DNA of 64,000 nucleotides from Nocardiopsis endophytica (GCF_027706725.1 NZ_JAQFWQ010000003.1:80155-144154), one strand, 5' to 3'. Counted from the first letter of the stretch, positions 52,197-61,884 are shown. Notes: generated by a model not told the origin, from the letters alone. Translations and numbers: made by a program.

Positions 52197-52225
52197 CACA
52201 GGCTCCGCCGCACGAGGCGGCAGCG

Positions 52226-52259
52226 GGGGCGCCCGGCCGGGGATCCGGCGGGGCGCCCC
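52226..52259 (+). terminator. Hairpin after the pdh operon
   Basis: GGGGCGCCC (52226-52234) pairs with GGGCGCCCC (52251-52259), followed by TTCGCGCTT, 29 bp after the pdhC stop. Confidence 0.65.
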
Positions 52260-52393
52260 TTCGCGCTTCCGCCGCCGCGCCGCCGCGCGGGGAAAATCCT
52301 TCGACCGGCGGGACCCGACGGGGCACAGTGTCGGCGGAGGGCGGGCGGACCCGCCCGCCCCCGCCCACGACCCCGATCAGGAGCGCTCCCCGC

Positions 52394-53011
52394 ATGACCG
52401 ACCCGTCCGCACCCGCCGAAGACTCCGCCCTGGCCCGCCCCGCGACCGGGGCCGACCTCCCGGCCATCGCCGACACCCTGGCCGACGCGTTCACCGACTA
52501 CCCGTGGACCCGCTGGGCGGTCCCCGCCGACGGGTACACCGAGCGCCTGCGCGCCCTGCAGCTCTACTTCGCCGAGCGCATCGGCCTGCCCTACGGCCGG
52601 GTGTGGACCACCGCGGACAACGCGGCCGCCTCGGTGTGGACCGTCCCCGGCGCCGAGGTCCCCGCGGAGCTGTTCACCTCCCCCGAGCTGGCCGCGCTCT
52701 ACGGCGACCGGCTGCACGCGGTGGGCCGGGCCGACGCGGTGCTGGAGGCGCACCGGCCGAGCCGCCCGTGCTGGTTCCTCGCCACGGTCGGCGTACGCCG
52801 CGACCGCCAGGGCGAGGGGCTGGGGCGCGCCGTCGTCGAGCCGGGGCTCCGCGCCGCCGACGCCGCGGGGGCGCCGGTGTTCCTGGAGACCGCCACCGCG
52901 GACAACGTGCGCATCTACCGCCGCCTGGGCTTCGAGGTGACGGCCGAGGTCGCCCTCCCCGACGGCGCCCCGACCACCTGGTGCATGGAGCGGACGCCCG
53001 GTTCCACGTGA
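52394..53011 (+). CDS. GNAT-family N-acetyltransferase
   Basis: 205 residues: ARPATGADLPAIADTLADAF, TDYPWTRWAVPADGYTERLR, the acetyl-CoA loop VGVRRDRQGEGLGRAVVEPG, LETATADNVRIYRRLGFEVT. Enzymes of this layout acetylate small molecules or antibiotics. Start at the ATG 52394 (MTDPSAPAED) behind AGGAGCGC. Its final codons run through a near-parS sequence (GTTCCACGTGAAAC), and a strong hairpin follows. It stands alone between the pdh operon and a Nudix gene. Confidence 0.88.
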   Translation: MTDPSAPAEDSALARPATGADLPAIADTLADAFTDYPWTRWAVPADGYTERLRALQLYFAERIGLPYGRVWTTADNAAASVWTVPGAEVPAELFTSPELAALYGDRLHAVGRADAVLEAHRPSRPCWFLATVGVRRDRQGEGLGRAVVEPGLRAADAAGAPVFLETATADNVRIYRRLGFEVTAEVALPDGAPTTWCMERTPGST

Positions 53012-53014
53012 AAC
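53001..53014. other. parS-like site
   Basis: GTTCCACGTGAAAC differs from the ParB centromere core GTTTCACGTGAAAC by one base, and the following A extends the match. It overlaps the stop codon of the acetyltransferase. ParB sites cluster around oriC in actinobacteria, but no origin gene is in the window. Confidence 0.45.
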
Positions 53015-53032
53015 ACCCCCGAAAGGGGCACC

Positions 53033-53052
53033 GCCCGGGCCGGGGCCCGGGC
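53033..53052 (+). terminator. GC hairpin after acetyltransferase
   Basis: GCCCGGGCC and GGCCCGGGC pair around GG, 21 bp past the stop codon. Confidence 0.6.
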
Positions 53053-53249
53053 GGGCGGGGACGGGGACCGCATCCGCGCCGCGCGCTCCCCGCCCCCGCC
53101 CGATCCGTACGGGGACGCCTCCGCCCGCCCCCGGTCCTGCGCAACAGGTGGCGCGGGGGGCCGCGGATGCGCGATGGTGGTCAGCGGCGGGGTGGCCGCG
53201 TGGCCGCGCCCTCCGCCGCACACCATGCCGACCAGGAGAAAACCGGACC

Positions 53250-53762
53250 ATGCCGACCGTCTTCCCCCCACCCGGACCGGCCGCCCCGGCCGTGGAGGCC
53301 GCCGCCATCGTCCCCGGACCGGACTGGACGCTCACCTTCGTGCTGTGCGCCGACGGGCCGCAGGCCGGGCACTGGACCCTGCCCGGCGCCCGCACCGCCC
53401 CCGGGGAGAGCGCCGAGCAGGCCGCCCGGCGCGCCGCCGAGGAGGGCGCCGGGCTGCGGCCGGGGCCGCTCGCCCCCACCGGGCTCTACGAGGTCCGGGG
53501 CGGCGACGGCGGCACCGGCCACCACCGGCTCCTGCACGTCTTCCGCGCGCTGCAGCCCTATCCGGTGCCCGAGGGCTTCGACCCGGGCGAGGCGGGCGGC
53601 GTGGGCCAGGTGCACCCGCGCGACGTGCTGCCCCACCCCGCCCACATGCGGGTGCTCAACGACGCCGGGCTCGCCGACTACGACGAGGCGCTGGTGCGCC
53701 GCCTGATGCTGGCCGACGGGGTGCTCATGCGCCGCCTGGACGGCGACCCTCCGCCTGCGTGA
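53250..53762 (+). CDS. Nudix-fold protein with degenerate Nudix box
   Basis: 170 residues of Nudix shape: VEAAAIVPGPDWTLTFVLCA, ADGPQAGHWTLPGARTAPGE, then the box region ESAEQAARRAAEEGAGL, and YEVRGGDGGTGHHRLLHVF. Against GX5EX7REUXEEXGU the first Gly is Ala, the RE Glu is Ala, and the EE pair is EG, so most metal ligands are lost and hydrolase activity is doubtful; a binding or sensor role is possible. The ATG follows AGGAGAAAACCGGACC. Its last 38 bp overlap the end of the convergent Gfo/Idh/MocA gene. Confidence 0.8.
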   Translation: MPTVFPPPGPAAPAVEAAAIVPGPDWTLTFVLCADGPQAGHWTLPGARTAPGESAEQAARRAAEEGAGLRPGPLAPTGLYEVRGGDGGTGHHRLLHVFRALQPYPVPEGFDPGEAGGVGQVHPRDVLPHPAHMRVLNDAGLADYDEALVRRLMLADGVLMRRLDGDPPPA

Positions 53763-54654
53763 CGATCCGCTCGCACAGCTCGTGGGTGCGCAGGGCGTCC
53801 CGCGCGTCCAGCGGGGCGCCCGCGGCCACCGCCTCCAGGAAGGCGGTGCAGATCTGCTCGATGCCGCGCTGGCGCGCCACCGGCGTCCAGTCGCCCCGCC
53901 GCTCGGTGCGCACCGCCCCGGCGTGCTCGACCGTCTCGGCCAGGCCGACGACGGTGAGCTTGCCGCCGTCCCCGGACACCTCCAGGCGCTCCTCCTTGGC
54001 GCCGGAGACGCGGTTCATGGCGCCGATCGCCGTCCAGCCGCGGCCGGCCAGGCGCAGCACCACGTGCTCCAGCGAGCCGCCGCGCACCCGGGCGTCGACC
54101 GACACCTCGGCGGCCTCCAGGGCCTCGGCGCCGCCGGGGGCGAGGAAGCGCAGCGTGTCGACGACGTGGATGAAGTCGTCGAAGACCACCCGGCGCGGGG
54201 CGTCCGGCCGGTCCTGCTGGTTCTTCTGCATCAGGACCAGGTCGCGCGGGCGCTCGCGGGCGGCGGCGTACCCGGGCGCGTAGCGGCGGTTGAAGCCCAC
54301 CATCAGCCCCACCCCGGCGCGCTCGGCGCGGGCGACGATCCGCTCGGCGGCCTCCAGCTCGGGGGCGAGCGGCTTGTCCACATAGGTGGGGACGCCCGCG
54401 TCGATGAGCGCCTCCAGCAGCTCGGCGTGGGCGCCGGTCGCGGCGTGCACGAACGCCGCCTCGGGCGGGCGGCGCAGCAGGGAGTTCAGGTCGGTGAAGC
54501 AGTCCCGGTCGGGGACTCGGTAGGCGGCCGCGGTCTCGGCCAGCCGGTCCGGCGACCGGGTCATGAGCACCGGGTCCACTCCGGGGCGGACGGCCAGGGT
54601 CGGCAGGTACGCCTTTCGGGCGATGTCGCCGAGTCCGATGATGGCAACTCTCAT
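53725..54654 (-). CDS. Gfo/Idh/MocA-family oxidoreductase
   Basis: 309 residues: N-terminal Rossmann fold MRVAIIGLGDIARKAYLPTL, the FVHAATGAHAELLEALIDAG and VDKPLAPELEAAERIVARAE motifs (the EKP-like step carries DKP), LMVGFNRRYAPGYAAARE, and the C-terminal alpha/beta domain. Members oxidise or reduce sugars, inositols and related compounds with NAD(P). The ATG at 54654 is the family-like start. Its 3' end overlaps the Nudix-fold gene tail to tail. It lies 62 bp downstream of the NADAR gene on the same strand, so co-transcription is likely. Confidence 0.9.
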   Translation of the reverse strand: MRVAIIGLGDIARKAYLPTLAVRPGVDPVLMTRSPDRLAETAAAYRVPDRDCFTDLNSLLRRPPEAAFVHAATGAHAELLEALIDAGVPTYVDKPLAPELEAAERIVARAERAGVGLMVGFNRRYAPGYAAARERPRDLVLMQKNQQDRPDAPRRVVFDDFIHVVDTLRFLAPGGAEALEAAEVSVDARVRGGSLEHVVLRLAGRGWTAIGAMNRVSGAKEERLEVSGDGGKLTVVGLAETVEHAGAVRTERRGDWTPVARQRGIEQICTAFLEAVAAGAPLDARDALRTHELCERIVTQAEGRRPGGA

Positions 54655-54716
54655 TCGCAGCAGGCTACCCCCCGCCCCGGAGGGCGGCGTAGGGACGACG
54701 CCGCGGCGCGGGTCCG

Positions 54717-55298
54717 TCAGCCCTCGCGGACCAGCAGGTCCCGGGCCCTCATGAGGGCGAAGCCGAGGAGGTTCTCCCCCTTCCACCGACCGGGGTCGGC
54801 GGCGCGCTCGTCGCTCTCGGATAGGCCGATCCCCCAGATGCGGTCGCGCGGGCTGGCCTCGACGAGGACGCGCCCGCCGGTCGCCAGGAGGAAGGCGCCC
54901 AGCTCGGGGTTCTGCCGGAACTTCTCGACCGATCCGCGCACGACGAGGTCGAAGCGGTGGGCCCGCCACACCTCCTCGTCGAAGCCGGCCACCCCGCGCC
55001 CGATGCTCTTCGCCTCCCCCGGGGTGCGCGCCTCCAGGACGCGCGCGGCGGCCCTCTCGTCGCCGAACAGGCGCGCCTTGCCCGCCATCATCCAGTGCTC
55101 GGCCGTCGCGTAGTGCTCGCCGTCCAGGTCGAACCCGGCGGGCCACCACTGGCTCAGGCAGCCCTTGCCGACCGAGCCGTCGCGCCCGGGGGCGTGCCCC
55201 CAGAAGAAGAGGAACCTCAGCCGCTCGCCGCGGGCGGACGCCTCCGCCAGCGACTCCCGCGTGAGCGTGTCCCCCGTGCCGTTCCAAAGCTCCGCCAT
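54717..55298 (-). CDS. NADAR-family protein (DUF1768)
   Basis: 193 residues of the NADAR superfamily: LFFWGHAPGRDGSVGKGCLS, QWWPAGFDLDGEHYATAEHW, MMAGKARLFGDERAAARVLE, AKSIGRGVAGFDEEVW, KFRQNPELGAFLLATGGRVL, VEASPRDRIWGIGLSESDE and LLGFALMRARDLL. Family members are N-glycosidases acting on ribosides; some remove ADP-ribose from guanine in DNA or act in riboflavin breakdown. The ATG follows GAGGCGGGAGCG; longer forms reach into the divergent peptidase promoter. A Gfo/Idh/MocA gene follows. No DarT toxin gene is seen nearby. Confidence 0.9.
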   Translation of the reverse strand: MAELWNGTGDTLTRESLAEASARGERLRFLFFWGHAPGRDGSVGKGCLSQWWPAGFDLDGEHYATAEHWMMAGKARLFGDERAAARVLEARTPGEAKSIGRGVAGFDEEVWRAHRFDLVVRGSVEKFRQNPELGAFLLATGGRVLVEASPRDRIWGIGLSESDERAADPGRWKGENLLGFALMRARDLLVREG

Positions 55299-55473
55299 CG
55301 CTCCCGCCTCACCCCGCTCATCGGCGACCCGCCCCATCGTGGACCGGGCGCTCCCCTCCCGCCACTCCTTTTCCCGCCGGCGCCGCGCCGACGTGACGAT
55401 TCGTCCTAGAGTGGCCAAGTCGACTCGCGGATTCGCCCCCAATCGGCGCATGTCCACTGCTTTACTAGGGATC

Positions 55474-57285
55474 ATGGGCGAGCGTTGGCAGGACCGGTTC
55501 CGAGCCGGCAGGATCAGTCTTCCCTCCTGGGCCCGTGAGGCCCCTGACCGTTCCCTCTACCGCAGCAACTCCAGCGGCACGTGGGAGCTGTACACCTGGG
55601 ACCGCGCCACCGGAGAGCACCGCCAGGCCACCGCGCGCGCCCAGGGCACCGAGCTCGGCGCCCTCGACCCCTCCGGGGCCTGGGTGTGGTGGTTCGACGA
55701 CACCGACGGGGACGAGTTCGGCGTCTGGCGCCGCCGCCCCTTCACCGGCGGATCCGACACCGAGGCCGCGCCCGGCCTCCCCCCGTCCTACTCGGCCGGC
55801 CTGGCGCTGGGCGCCGACGGCGGCGCGCTCATCGGCCGCTCCACCGACGAGGGCTTCAGCGTCCACCTGTGCCGCCCCGGGCTGCCCCCCGCCGAGCTCT
55901 ACGCCCACCGCCAGGAGGGCTACCTCGCCTCCTGGTCCGACGACGGCGCCCTGTTCGCCATCGCGCACAGCGAGCACGGCGACTCCCGGCACACCGCCGT
56001 GCGCGTGTACCGCCTGCACGGCGCGGAGGCGGGCGGGGAGCCGCGGGCCGAGGCCGTCGGCGACCTGTGGGACGGCCCCGGGCGCGCCCTGTACCCCGGC
56101 CACTTCTCCCCCGGCGGCCGCACCCTGCTGGTCCTGCACGAGCGGCGCGGCCGGGTCGAGCCCCTGCTGTGGGACCCCGCCACCGGCGAGGAGCAGGAGG
56201 TCCGCCTCGACGACCTGCCCGGCGAGCTCTCCGCCGACTGGACCCCCGACGGCAAGCAGCTGCTCATCGTCCAGGAGCACCGCGCCCGCTCCCGCCTGCA
56301 CCTGCACGCGCCCGACGGCGGGCGCACCGAGCCGGTGGACACGCCCCCCGGCCTGGTCAGCGCCGCCGCGGCGCGGCCCGACGGCACCGTGGAGTACTCC
56401 TGGTCCAGCTCCCGGCTCCCCCCGGTGATCCGCAACACCCGCGGCGAGACGGTGCTCACCCCGCCCGGGTCCGCCGCGCCGCCGTCGGTGCCGGTGCGCG
56501 ACGTCGACGTGGAGGGGCCCGGCGGCGCCGTGCACGCCCTGGTGTCCGAGCCCGAGGCCGGCACCGCCCCCTACCCCACCGTCTTCCTGGTGCACGGCGG
56601 CCCCGAGGCCCAGGACACCGACGCCTTCTTCTCCGACGTCGCCGCCTGGGTCGACCACGGGTTCGCCGTCGTGCGGGTCAACTACCGCGGCTCCACCGGG
56701 TACGGCAGCGCCTGGCGCAACGCCATCGAGCGCCGCGTCGGCCTCACCGAGCTGGAGGACATCAGCGCCGTGCGCGACTGGGCGGTGGACTCCGGGCTCG
56801 CCGACCCGTCCCGGCTGGTGCTGGAGGGCGCCTCCTGGGGCGGCTACCTGACCCTGCTCGGGCTGGGCGCGCGCCCCGACGACTGGTCGCTGGGCATCGC
56901 CGCGGTGCCGATCGCCGACTACACGGCCGCCTACGCCGACGAGATGGAGGCGCTGCGCGCCTTCGACCGGTCCATGTTCGGCGGCTCGCCCGACGAGGTC
57001 CCCGAGCTCTACCGGGCCTCCTCGCCGCTGACCTACGCCGCCGACGTGAAGGCCCCGGTGCTCATCCTCGCCGGGGAGAACGACCCGCGCTGCCCCATCC
57101 GGCAGATCGAGAACTACGTGGACCGCCTGCGCGAGCTGGGCAAGCCGCACGAGGTGTACCGGTTCGACGCCGGGCACGGCTCCTTCGTGGTGGAGGAGCG
57201 CATCCGGCACATGGCCGCCGAGCTCGACTTCGCGCTGAGAAACCTGGCCGGGGTTCCGGGAGGGCCCACACCAGGGACCGCGTAG
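55474..57285 (+). CDS. S9-family prolyl oligopeptidase-like peptidase
   Basis: 603 residues. An N-terminal beta-propeller (about 1-360, WELYTWDRATGEHRQ and other WD-like blades) leads to a C-terminal alpha/beta hydrolase with catalytic triad S454 (GASWGGYL), D537 (GENDPRC) and H568 (DAGHGSF), plus VFLVHGGPEAQD and VRVNYRGSTGYGSAW typical of acylaminoacyl/dipeptidyl peptidases. It has no signal peptide, so it acts on short peptides in the cytosol. The ATG is chosen at 55474 (MGERWQDRFR). The HutC-type regulator begins 3 bp after its stop, so the pair is co-expressed. Confidence 0.92.
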   Translation: MGERWQDRFRAGRISLPSWAREAPDRSLYRSNSSGTWELYTWDRATGEHRQATARAQGTELGALDPSGAWVWWFDDTDGDEFGVWRRRPFTGGSDTEAAPGLPPSYSAGLALGADGGALIGRSTDEGFSVHLCRPGLPPAELYAHRQEGYLASWSDDGALFAIAHSEHGDSRHTAVRVYRLHGAEAGGEPRAEAVGDLWDGPGRALYPGHFSPGGRTLLVLHERRGRVEPLLWDPATGEEQEVRLDDLPGELSADWTPDGKQLLIVQEHRARSRLHLHAPDGGRTEPVDTPPGLVSAAAARPDGTVEYSWSSSRLPPVIRNTRGETVLTPPGSAAPPSVPVRDVDVEGPGGAVHALVSEPEAGTAPYPTVFLVHGGPEAQDTDAFFSDVAAWVDHGFAVVRVNYRGSTGYGSAWRNAIERRVGLTELEDISAVRDWAVDSGLADPSRLVLEGASWGGYLTLLGLGARPDDWSLGIAAVPIADYTAAYADEMEALRAFDRSMFGGSPDEVPELYRASSPLTYAADVKAPVLILAGENDPRCPIRQIENYVDRLRELGKPHEVYRFDAGHGSFVVEERIRHMAAELDFALRNLAGVPGGPTPGTA

Positions 57286-57287
57286 CC

Positions 57288-58016
57288 GTGGAGCCCCAAC
57301 CGCGCTACGTGTGGATGGCCGAGCTGCTGCGGCGGCCGATCCTGTCCGGGGAGCTGGCCCCCGGCGACCGGCTGCCCTCGCGCTCCCGCCTCGCCCGCGC
57401 CTACGACGTGAGCGAGCAGGTGTCCCGGCACGCCTTGCGCCTGCTGGTCAACGAGGGGCTGGTGGAGGCGCGGCCCGGGGCGGGCTACTTCGTGCGGAGC
57501 CCGCCGGACGTGCACCGCTTCCCGCGCACCGACCGCTTCTCCGGGGCCGGGGTGGGGCCGCTGCACACCGCCGAGTACGACGTCGCCACCGAGAAGGCGG
57601 CCGGGGGCCTGGCCCGGCGCCTGGTGCTGCAGGAGGGCGCCCCCGTCTTCCGCACCCGCACCATCGGCACGGCCGAGGGAGAGCCGGTGGCGGTGCACAC
57701 CGCCTGGGAGCCCACCTCGCTCACCAAGGGCACGCTGCGCAGCCCGGTCGACGCGCCGGAGGCGGGGGTGCTCGACCGGCTGGCCGGGGTCGGGGTCGCG
57801 GTGGACCGGGTGGTCGAGGAGGTGGGGGTGCGCCCGCTGCGCGCACCCGAGGCGGTGTCGCTGCGGCTGCCGCCGGGGCGGCCGATGCTCGTGGTCGAGC
57901 GCACCCACTACAGCCAGGGGCGGCCGGTGGAGACCTCCGACCTGGTCGGATCGGTCGACCAGTGCCGCCTGGTGTACCGTCTGGGCCTCACCCGGCCGCG
58001 CTGGCGCCGCCCCTGA
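57288..58016 (+). CDS. GntR/HutC-family transcriptional regulator
   Basis: 242 residues: winged helix (YVWMAELLRRPILSGELAPG, DRLPSRSRLARAYDVSEQVS, RHALRLLVNEGLVEARPGAG, YFV) and a UTRA ligand domain (LQEGAPVFRTRTIGTAEGEP, RPMLVVERTHYSQGRPVETS). It starts at a GTG two bases after the S9 peptidase stop and should be translated by coupling. HutC-type regulators bind small acids, sugars or amino-acid derivatives; a peptide-breakdown product as effector is a reasonable guess from the neighbour. Confidence 0.88.
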   Translation: MEPQPRYVWMAELLRRPILSGELAPGDRLPSRSRLARAYDVSEQVSRHALRLLVNEGLVEARPGAGYFVRSPPDVHRFPRTDRFSGAGVGPLHTAEYDVATEKAAGGLARRLVLQEGAPVFRTRTIGTAEGEPVAVHTAWEPTSLTKGTLRSPVDAPEAGVLDRLAGVGVAVDRVVEEVGVRPLRAPEAVSLRLPPGRPMLVVERTHYSQGRPVETSDLVGSVDQCRLVYRLGLTRPRWRRP

Positions 58017-58079
58017 AACGGCGTGCGCCCGGCCCGCGCGAGGCGCGGACCGGGCGCACGGTGCCCCGGAGAGCGAGGG

Positions 58080-59141
58080 TCAGCCCCGGGTGAACTCCTC
58101 GGCGACGACCTCCGCGATCTGCGCCGTGTTCAGCGCGGCGCCCTTGCGCAGGTTGTCCCCGCACAGGAACAGGTCCAGCGAGCGCGGGTCGTCGATGGAG
58201 CGGCGGATGCGCCCCACCCACGTCGGGTCGGTGCCCACCACGTCGGCCGGGGTCGGGAACTCGCCGGCGGCCGGGTCGTCCTGCACCACCACGCCGGGGG
58301 CCGACGCCAAGAGCTCGCGTGCCTTGGCGGCGTCCACCTCCTGGTCGAAGGTGGCGTGCACGGACAGGGCGTGCGTGGTGACCACGGGGACGCGCACGCA
58401 GGTCGCCGCGACCCGCAGGCCGGGGTGGTCCAGGATCTTGCGGGACTCGTTGCGGACCTTCAGCTCCTCGGAGGAGTAGCCGTCCTCCTTGAGCGACCCG
58501 GCCCAGGGCACCACGTTCATCGCCAGCGGGGCCGGGAAGGGGCCCAGCTCCCCGACGGCCGAGCGCACGTCGCCCGCCCGCTCGCCCAGGGTGCGGTCGG
58601 CGGCCACCGCCGCGACCTGGTCGCGCAGCGTGTCGATGCCCTCCTGCCCGGCGCCGGAGGCGGCCTGGTAGGAGGCGACCACCAGGTCGGTGGCGCGGTA
58701 GGCGCGGTGCAGCGCGCCGATGGCCACGATCATCGACAGGGTGGTGCAGTTCGGGTTGGAGATGATGCCGCGCGGGCGGTCGGCCACCTTTTCGGCGTTG
58801 ACCTCGGGCACCACCAGCGGCACGTCCGGGTCCATCCGGAAGGCGCCGGAGTTGTCCACGGCCACCGCGCCGCGCTCGGCGGCGATCGGCGCCCACTCCT
58901 TGGAGACCTCGTCGGGCACGTCGAACATGGCGACGTCCACCCCGTCGAAGACCTCCGGGGCGAGGGCCTGCACCTCGACCTCCTCGCCGCGCACGGTCAG
59001 GCGCTTGCCCGCCGAGCGGGGGGAGGCGACCAGGCGGATCTCGCCCCAGACGTTCTCCCGGGTGGAGAGGATGTCGAGCATGACGGTGCCCACGGCGCCG
59101 GTGGCGCCGACGACGGCGAGGGTGGGGAGACGGTTGCTCAT
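58080..59141 (-). CDS. asd: Aspartate-semialdehyde dehydrogenase
   Basis: 353 residues catalysing NADPH reduction of aspartyl phosphate to aspartate semialdehyde, the step before the branch to lysine/diaminopimelate, methionine and threonine. Cofactor site VVGATGAVG (10-18), catalytic C132 in [10 protein letters not shown] and the active-site [14 protein letters not shown] are clear. The start ATG shares ATGA with the aspartokinase stop, so the two enzymes are translationally coupled; the ribosome site is GGAGGTACCGGCCG. Confidence 0.96.
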   Translation of the reverse strand: MSNRLPTLAVVGATGAVGTVMLDILSTRENVWGEIRLVASPRSAGKRLTVRGEEVEVQALAPEVFDGVDVAMFDVPDEVSKEWAPIAAERGAVAVDNSGAFRMDPDVPLVVPEVNAEKVADRPRGIISNPNCTTLSMIVAIGALHRAYRATDLVVASYQAASGAGQEGIDTLRDQVAAVAADRTLGERAGDVRSAVGELGPFPAPLAMNVVPWAGSLKEDGYSSEELKVRNESRKILDHPGLRVAATCVRVPVVTTHALSVHATFDQEVDAAKARELLASAPGVVVQDDPAAGEFPTPADVVGTDPTWVGRIRRSIDDPRSLDLFLCGDNLRKGAALNTAQIAEVVAEEFTRG

Positions 59142-60409
59142 CGGCCGGTACCTCCATAGACGACGGCCTCGACCTGGTCGGCGTCGAGCTGGAACTCGGT
59201 GTGCGCGGCCGCCACGGCCGAATCGACCTGGTCCTCGGCCACGATGACGGAGATGCGGATCTCCGAGGTGGAGATCATCTCGATGTTGGTGCCCGACCCG
59301 GCGATCGCGTCGAAGAAGCGCGAGGTGACGCCGGGGTAGGAGCGCATGCCGGCGCCGATCAGCGACACCTTGCCGATCTTGTCGTCGTAGCGCAGCGCCT
59401 CGAAGCCCACCTTGTCCTGGATCTTCTTCAGCACCGCCATGGCGTTCTGGCCCGAGGACTCGGGGACGGTGAAGGAGATGTCGGTGCGCGAGGTGGAGGC
59501 CGCCGACACGTTCTGCACGATCATGTCGATGTTGATCTCGGCCTCGGCCAGCACGTTGAAGATGGCGGCGGCCTCGCCGACGCGGTCGGGCACCCCCACC
59601 ACGGTGATCTTGGCCTCGCTGCGGTCGTGCGCGACGCCGGAGATGATCGGTTGTTCCATGCCTTCGCTTTCCTCGACTTCGGAGACGACCCAGGTTCCGG
59701 GCTTCTGGCTGAACGACGAGCGCACGTGCAGCGGGATGTTGTACCGCCGGGCGTACTCCACGCACCGCAGGTGCAGGATCTTGGTGCCGCTGGCGGCCAT
59801 CTCCAGCATCTCCTCGTAGGAGATCTTGGGGATGCGCTGCGCCGAGGGCACGATGCGCGGGTCGGCGGTGAACACGCCGTCCACATCGCTGTAGATCTCG
59901 CAGGCGTCCGCGTCCAGGGCGGCGGCCAGCGCCACCGCGGTGGTGTCGGAGCCGCCGCGGCCCAGCGTGGTGATGTCCTTGCTGTCCTGCGACACGCCCT
60001 GGAAGCCGGCCACGATGCAGATCGAGCCCTCGTCCAGGGCCTCGCGGATGCGGCCGGGGGTGACGTCGATGATCTTGGCGTTGCCGTGCAGGGACGTGGT
60101 GATGACGCCGGCCTGCGACCCGGTGAACGAACGGGCCTCGTAGCCGAGGTTCCCGATGGCCATGGCGACCAGCGCCATCGACATGCGCTCGCCGGCGGTC
60201 AGCAGCATGTCCATCTCGCGCCCGGGGGGCAGCGGGGAGACCTGCTCGGCCAGGTCGAGGAGCTCGTCGGTGGTGTCGCCCATGGCCGAGACCACGACGA
60301 CGACGTCGTATCCCGCCTTTTTCTGAGCGACGATCCGCTGGGCTACCCGCTTGATGGCCTCCGCGTCGGCGACGGAGGAGCCACCGTACTTCTGCACGAT
60401 CAATGCCAC
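59138..60409 (-). CDS. ask: Aspartate kinase
   Basis: 423-residue class II aspartokinase phosphorylating aspartate at the head of the aspartate family pathway. Kinase motif [20 protein letters not shown] at the start, [20 protein letters not shown] in the middle, and two C-terminal ACT domains ([40 protein letters not shown]) that bind lysine/threonine feedback signals. The start GTG follows AGGAGCGCCGACC. An internal start giving a separate beta subunit, as known in other actinobacteria, is possible around the MEQP.. codon near 59657. It overlaps asd by 4 bp. Confidence 0.95.
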   Translation of the reverse strand: MALIVQKYGGSSVADAEAIKRVAQRIVAQKKAGYDVVVVVSAMGDTTDELLDLAEQVSPLPPGREMDMLLTAGERMSMALVAMAIGNLGYEARSFTGSQAGVITTSLHGNAKIIDVTPGRIREALDEGSICIVAGFQGVSQDSKDITTLGRGGSDTTAVALAAALDADACEIYSDVDGVFTADPRIVPSAQRIPKISYEEMLEMAASGTKILHLRCVEYARRYNIPLHVRSSFSQKPGTWVVSEVEESEGMEQPIISGVAHDRSEAKITVVGVPDRVGEAAAIFNVLAEAEINIDMIVQNVSAASTSRTDISFTVPESSGQNAMAVLKKIQDKVGFEALRYDDKIGKVSLIGAGMRSYPGVTSRFFDAIAGSGTNIEMISTSEIRISVIVAEDQVDSAVAAAHTEFQLDADQVEAVVYGGTGR

Positions 60410-60630
60410 GGTCGGCGCTCCTGAGGATTGGGATTCACGGTGATCTGATAGAGGAGTGTAGCGAGCGGTTTTCAGACAGATGCCCTCCCACCTGGGCAGA
60501 AAGGCACCGAGAGCTGGGCTTACCCGGAATGGGGGACGTTACTCGCGCCAAGTGGGCGGCGAGCCCCGACCACACCGTCGGAGCCCCGCGGGACCGGGCC
60601 TTTTGCGGGGGGCCGGCGCCCGGATGTGAT

Positions 60631-61230
60631 CTAGAACTCCAGGCTTCTGCGGCCCTCGAAGGCCCGGCCGAGCGTCACCTCGTCGGCGTACTCCAGGTCG
60701 CCGCCGACGGGAAGGCCGCTGGCCAGGCGGGTGACTTTCAGGCCCATGGGTTTGACGAGGCGGGCGAGGTAGGTCGCCGTCGCCTCGCCTTCCAGGTTGG
60801 GGTCGGTGGCCAGGATCAGCTCGGTGACCCGGCCGTCCGACAGCCGCGCCATCAGCTCCTTGACCCGCAGGTCGTCGGGGCCCACACCCTCGATGGGGCT
60901 GATCGCGCCGCCCAGCACGTGGTAGCGGCCGCGGAACTCGCGGGTGCGCTCGATGGCCACGACGTCCTTGGACTCCTCGACCACGCAGATGACCGCCTCG
61001 TCGCGGCGCGGGTCGCGGCAGATGCGGCAGCGCTCCTCCTCGGAGACGTTGCCGCACTCCTCGCAGAAGCGCACCCGGTCCTTGACCTCGACCAGGGCGT
61101 CGACCAGGCGCCTGACGTCGGCCTGCTCGGCGGCGAGCAGGTGGAAGGCGATGCGCTGCGCGCTTTTCGGACCGACGCCGGGCAACCGCCCGAGCTCGTC
61201 GATCAGGTTCTGGACCGCGCCTTCGTACAT
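60631..61230 (-). CDS. recR: Recombination mediator RecR
   Basis: 199 residues: helix-hairpin-helix at 10-30 ([20 protein letters not shown]), a four-cysteine zinc finger (C56, C59, C68, C71), a Toprim domain ([38 protein letters not shown]) and the C-terminal Walker-B-like [19 protein letters not shown]. It works with RecO to load RecA at stalled forks and gaps. It follows ybaB in the usual order, about 146 bp downstream. Confidence 0.96.
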   Translation of the reverse strand: MYEGAVQNLIDELGRLPGVGPKSAQRIAFHLLAAEQADVRRLVDALVEVKDRVRFCEECGNVSEEERCRICRDPRRDEAVICVVEESKDVVAIERTREFRGRYHVLGGAISPIEGVGPDDLRVKELMARLSDGRVTELILATDPNLEGEATATYLARLVKPMGLKVTRLASGLPVGGDLEYADEVTLGRAFEGRRSLEF

Positions 61231-61376
61231 CGCCTACCCAAGGTGTCGCAGCTTTCGCCCTCCACCGTAGCCGAGGACGCGCACGGATCGGTCCCGGGCG
61301 CCCCGGAACGCGCGGTGCGCCCCCGCCTCCGGCCGGGGGCGCCCGCCCTGCCCCACCGCCTGGGCCGGGCCGGGGC

Positions 61377-61745
61377 CTACATGCCCGGAAGGCCCGGCAT
61401 GCCGCCGCCCCCGCCGGGCATGCCGCCCAGGGCGTCGTTCAGTGGGCCCATCTTCTCCTGCTGCAGCCGCTCGACCGCCGACTCCGCGTCGCGCACCGCC
61501 GCCAGCACCAGGTCGGCGATGGTCTGCGCGCTCTCGGCGGGCTCCTCGGGGTCCACCGCCTTCGGGTCGATCCTCACGTCCTCGACGGTGCCGCGCCCGT
61601 TGACGACCACCGTCACCAGCCCGCCGCCGGAGGTGCCCTCGACGCGGGCCTCGTCCAGCTCCTGCTGGGCCTCCATGAGCTGCTGCTGCATCTGCTGGGC
61701 CTGCTGGAGCAGCGCCTGCATGTCCATTCCGCCGCCAGGGTTCAC
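61377..61745 (-). CDS. ybaB: YbaB/EbfC-family nucleoid-associated protein
   Basis: 122 residues: MNPGGGMDMQALLQQAQQMQ then LMEAQQELDEARVEGTSGGG, VTVVVNGRGTVEDVRIDPKA and a Gly/Met-rich tail (PGGGGGMPGLPGM). Dimers bind DNA. Start at the GTG 61745 (actinobacterial homologues begin MNPGGG) behind GGGGAAGTGGCCCA; an internal ATG follows six codons later. It is normally preceded by dnaX; here a divergent methyltransferase gene lies upstream instead. Confidence 0.93.
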   Translation of the reverse strand: MNPGGGMDMQALLQQAQQMQQQLMEAQQELDEARVEGTSGGGLVTVVVNGRGTVEDVRIDPKAVDPEEPAESAQTIADLVLAAVRDAESAVERLQQEKMGPLNDALGGMPGGGGGMPGLPGM

Positions 61746-61884
61746 TGGGCCACTTCCCCTCGGATCGCTTGCCGACTCTGCCGAGACTAGCCGCCACGGG
61801 TTTACCGGCGCGCCCGTGCCGGGGACCATGACACCGGCGGCCGCCGGCCGCCCCTGCGCCACGCACCACCGGGGGCGACACGCG

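Noticed and set aside
54374..54382. TTGTCCACA, a perfect DnaA box
   Set aside because: Single copy inside a Gfo/Idh/MocA coding region; an origin would need a cluster.
60410..60630. Possible structured RNA between ask and recR
   Set aside because: Only weak GC stems visible; no recognisable riboswitch core.
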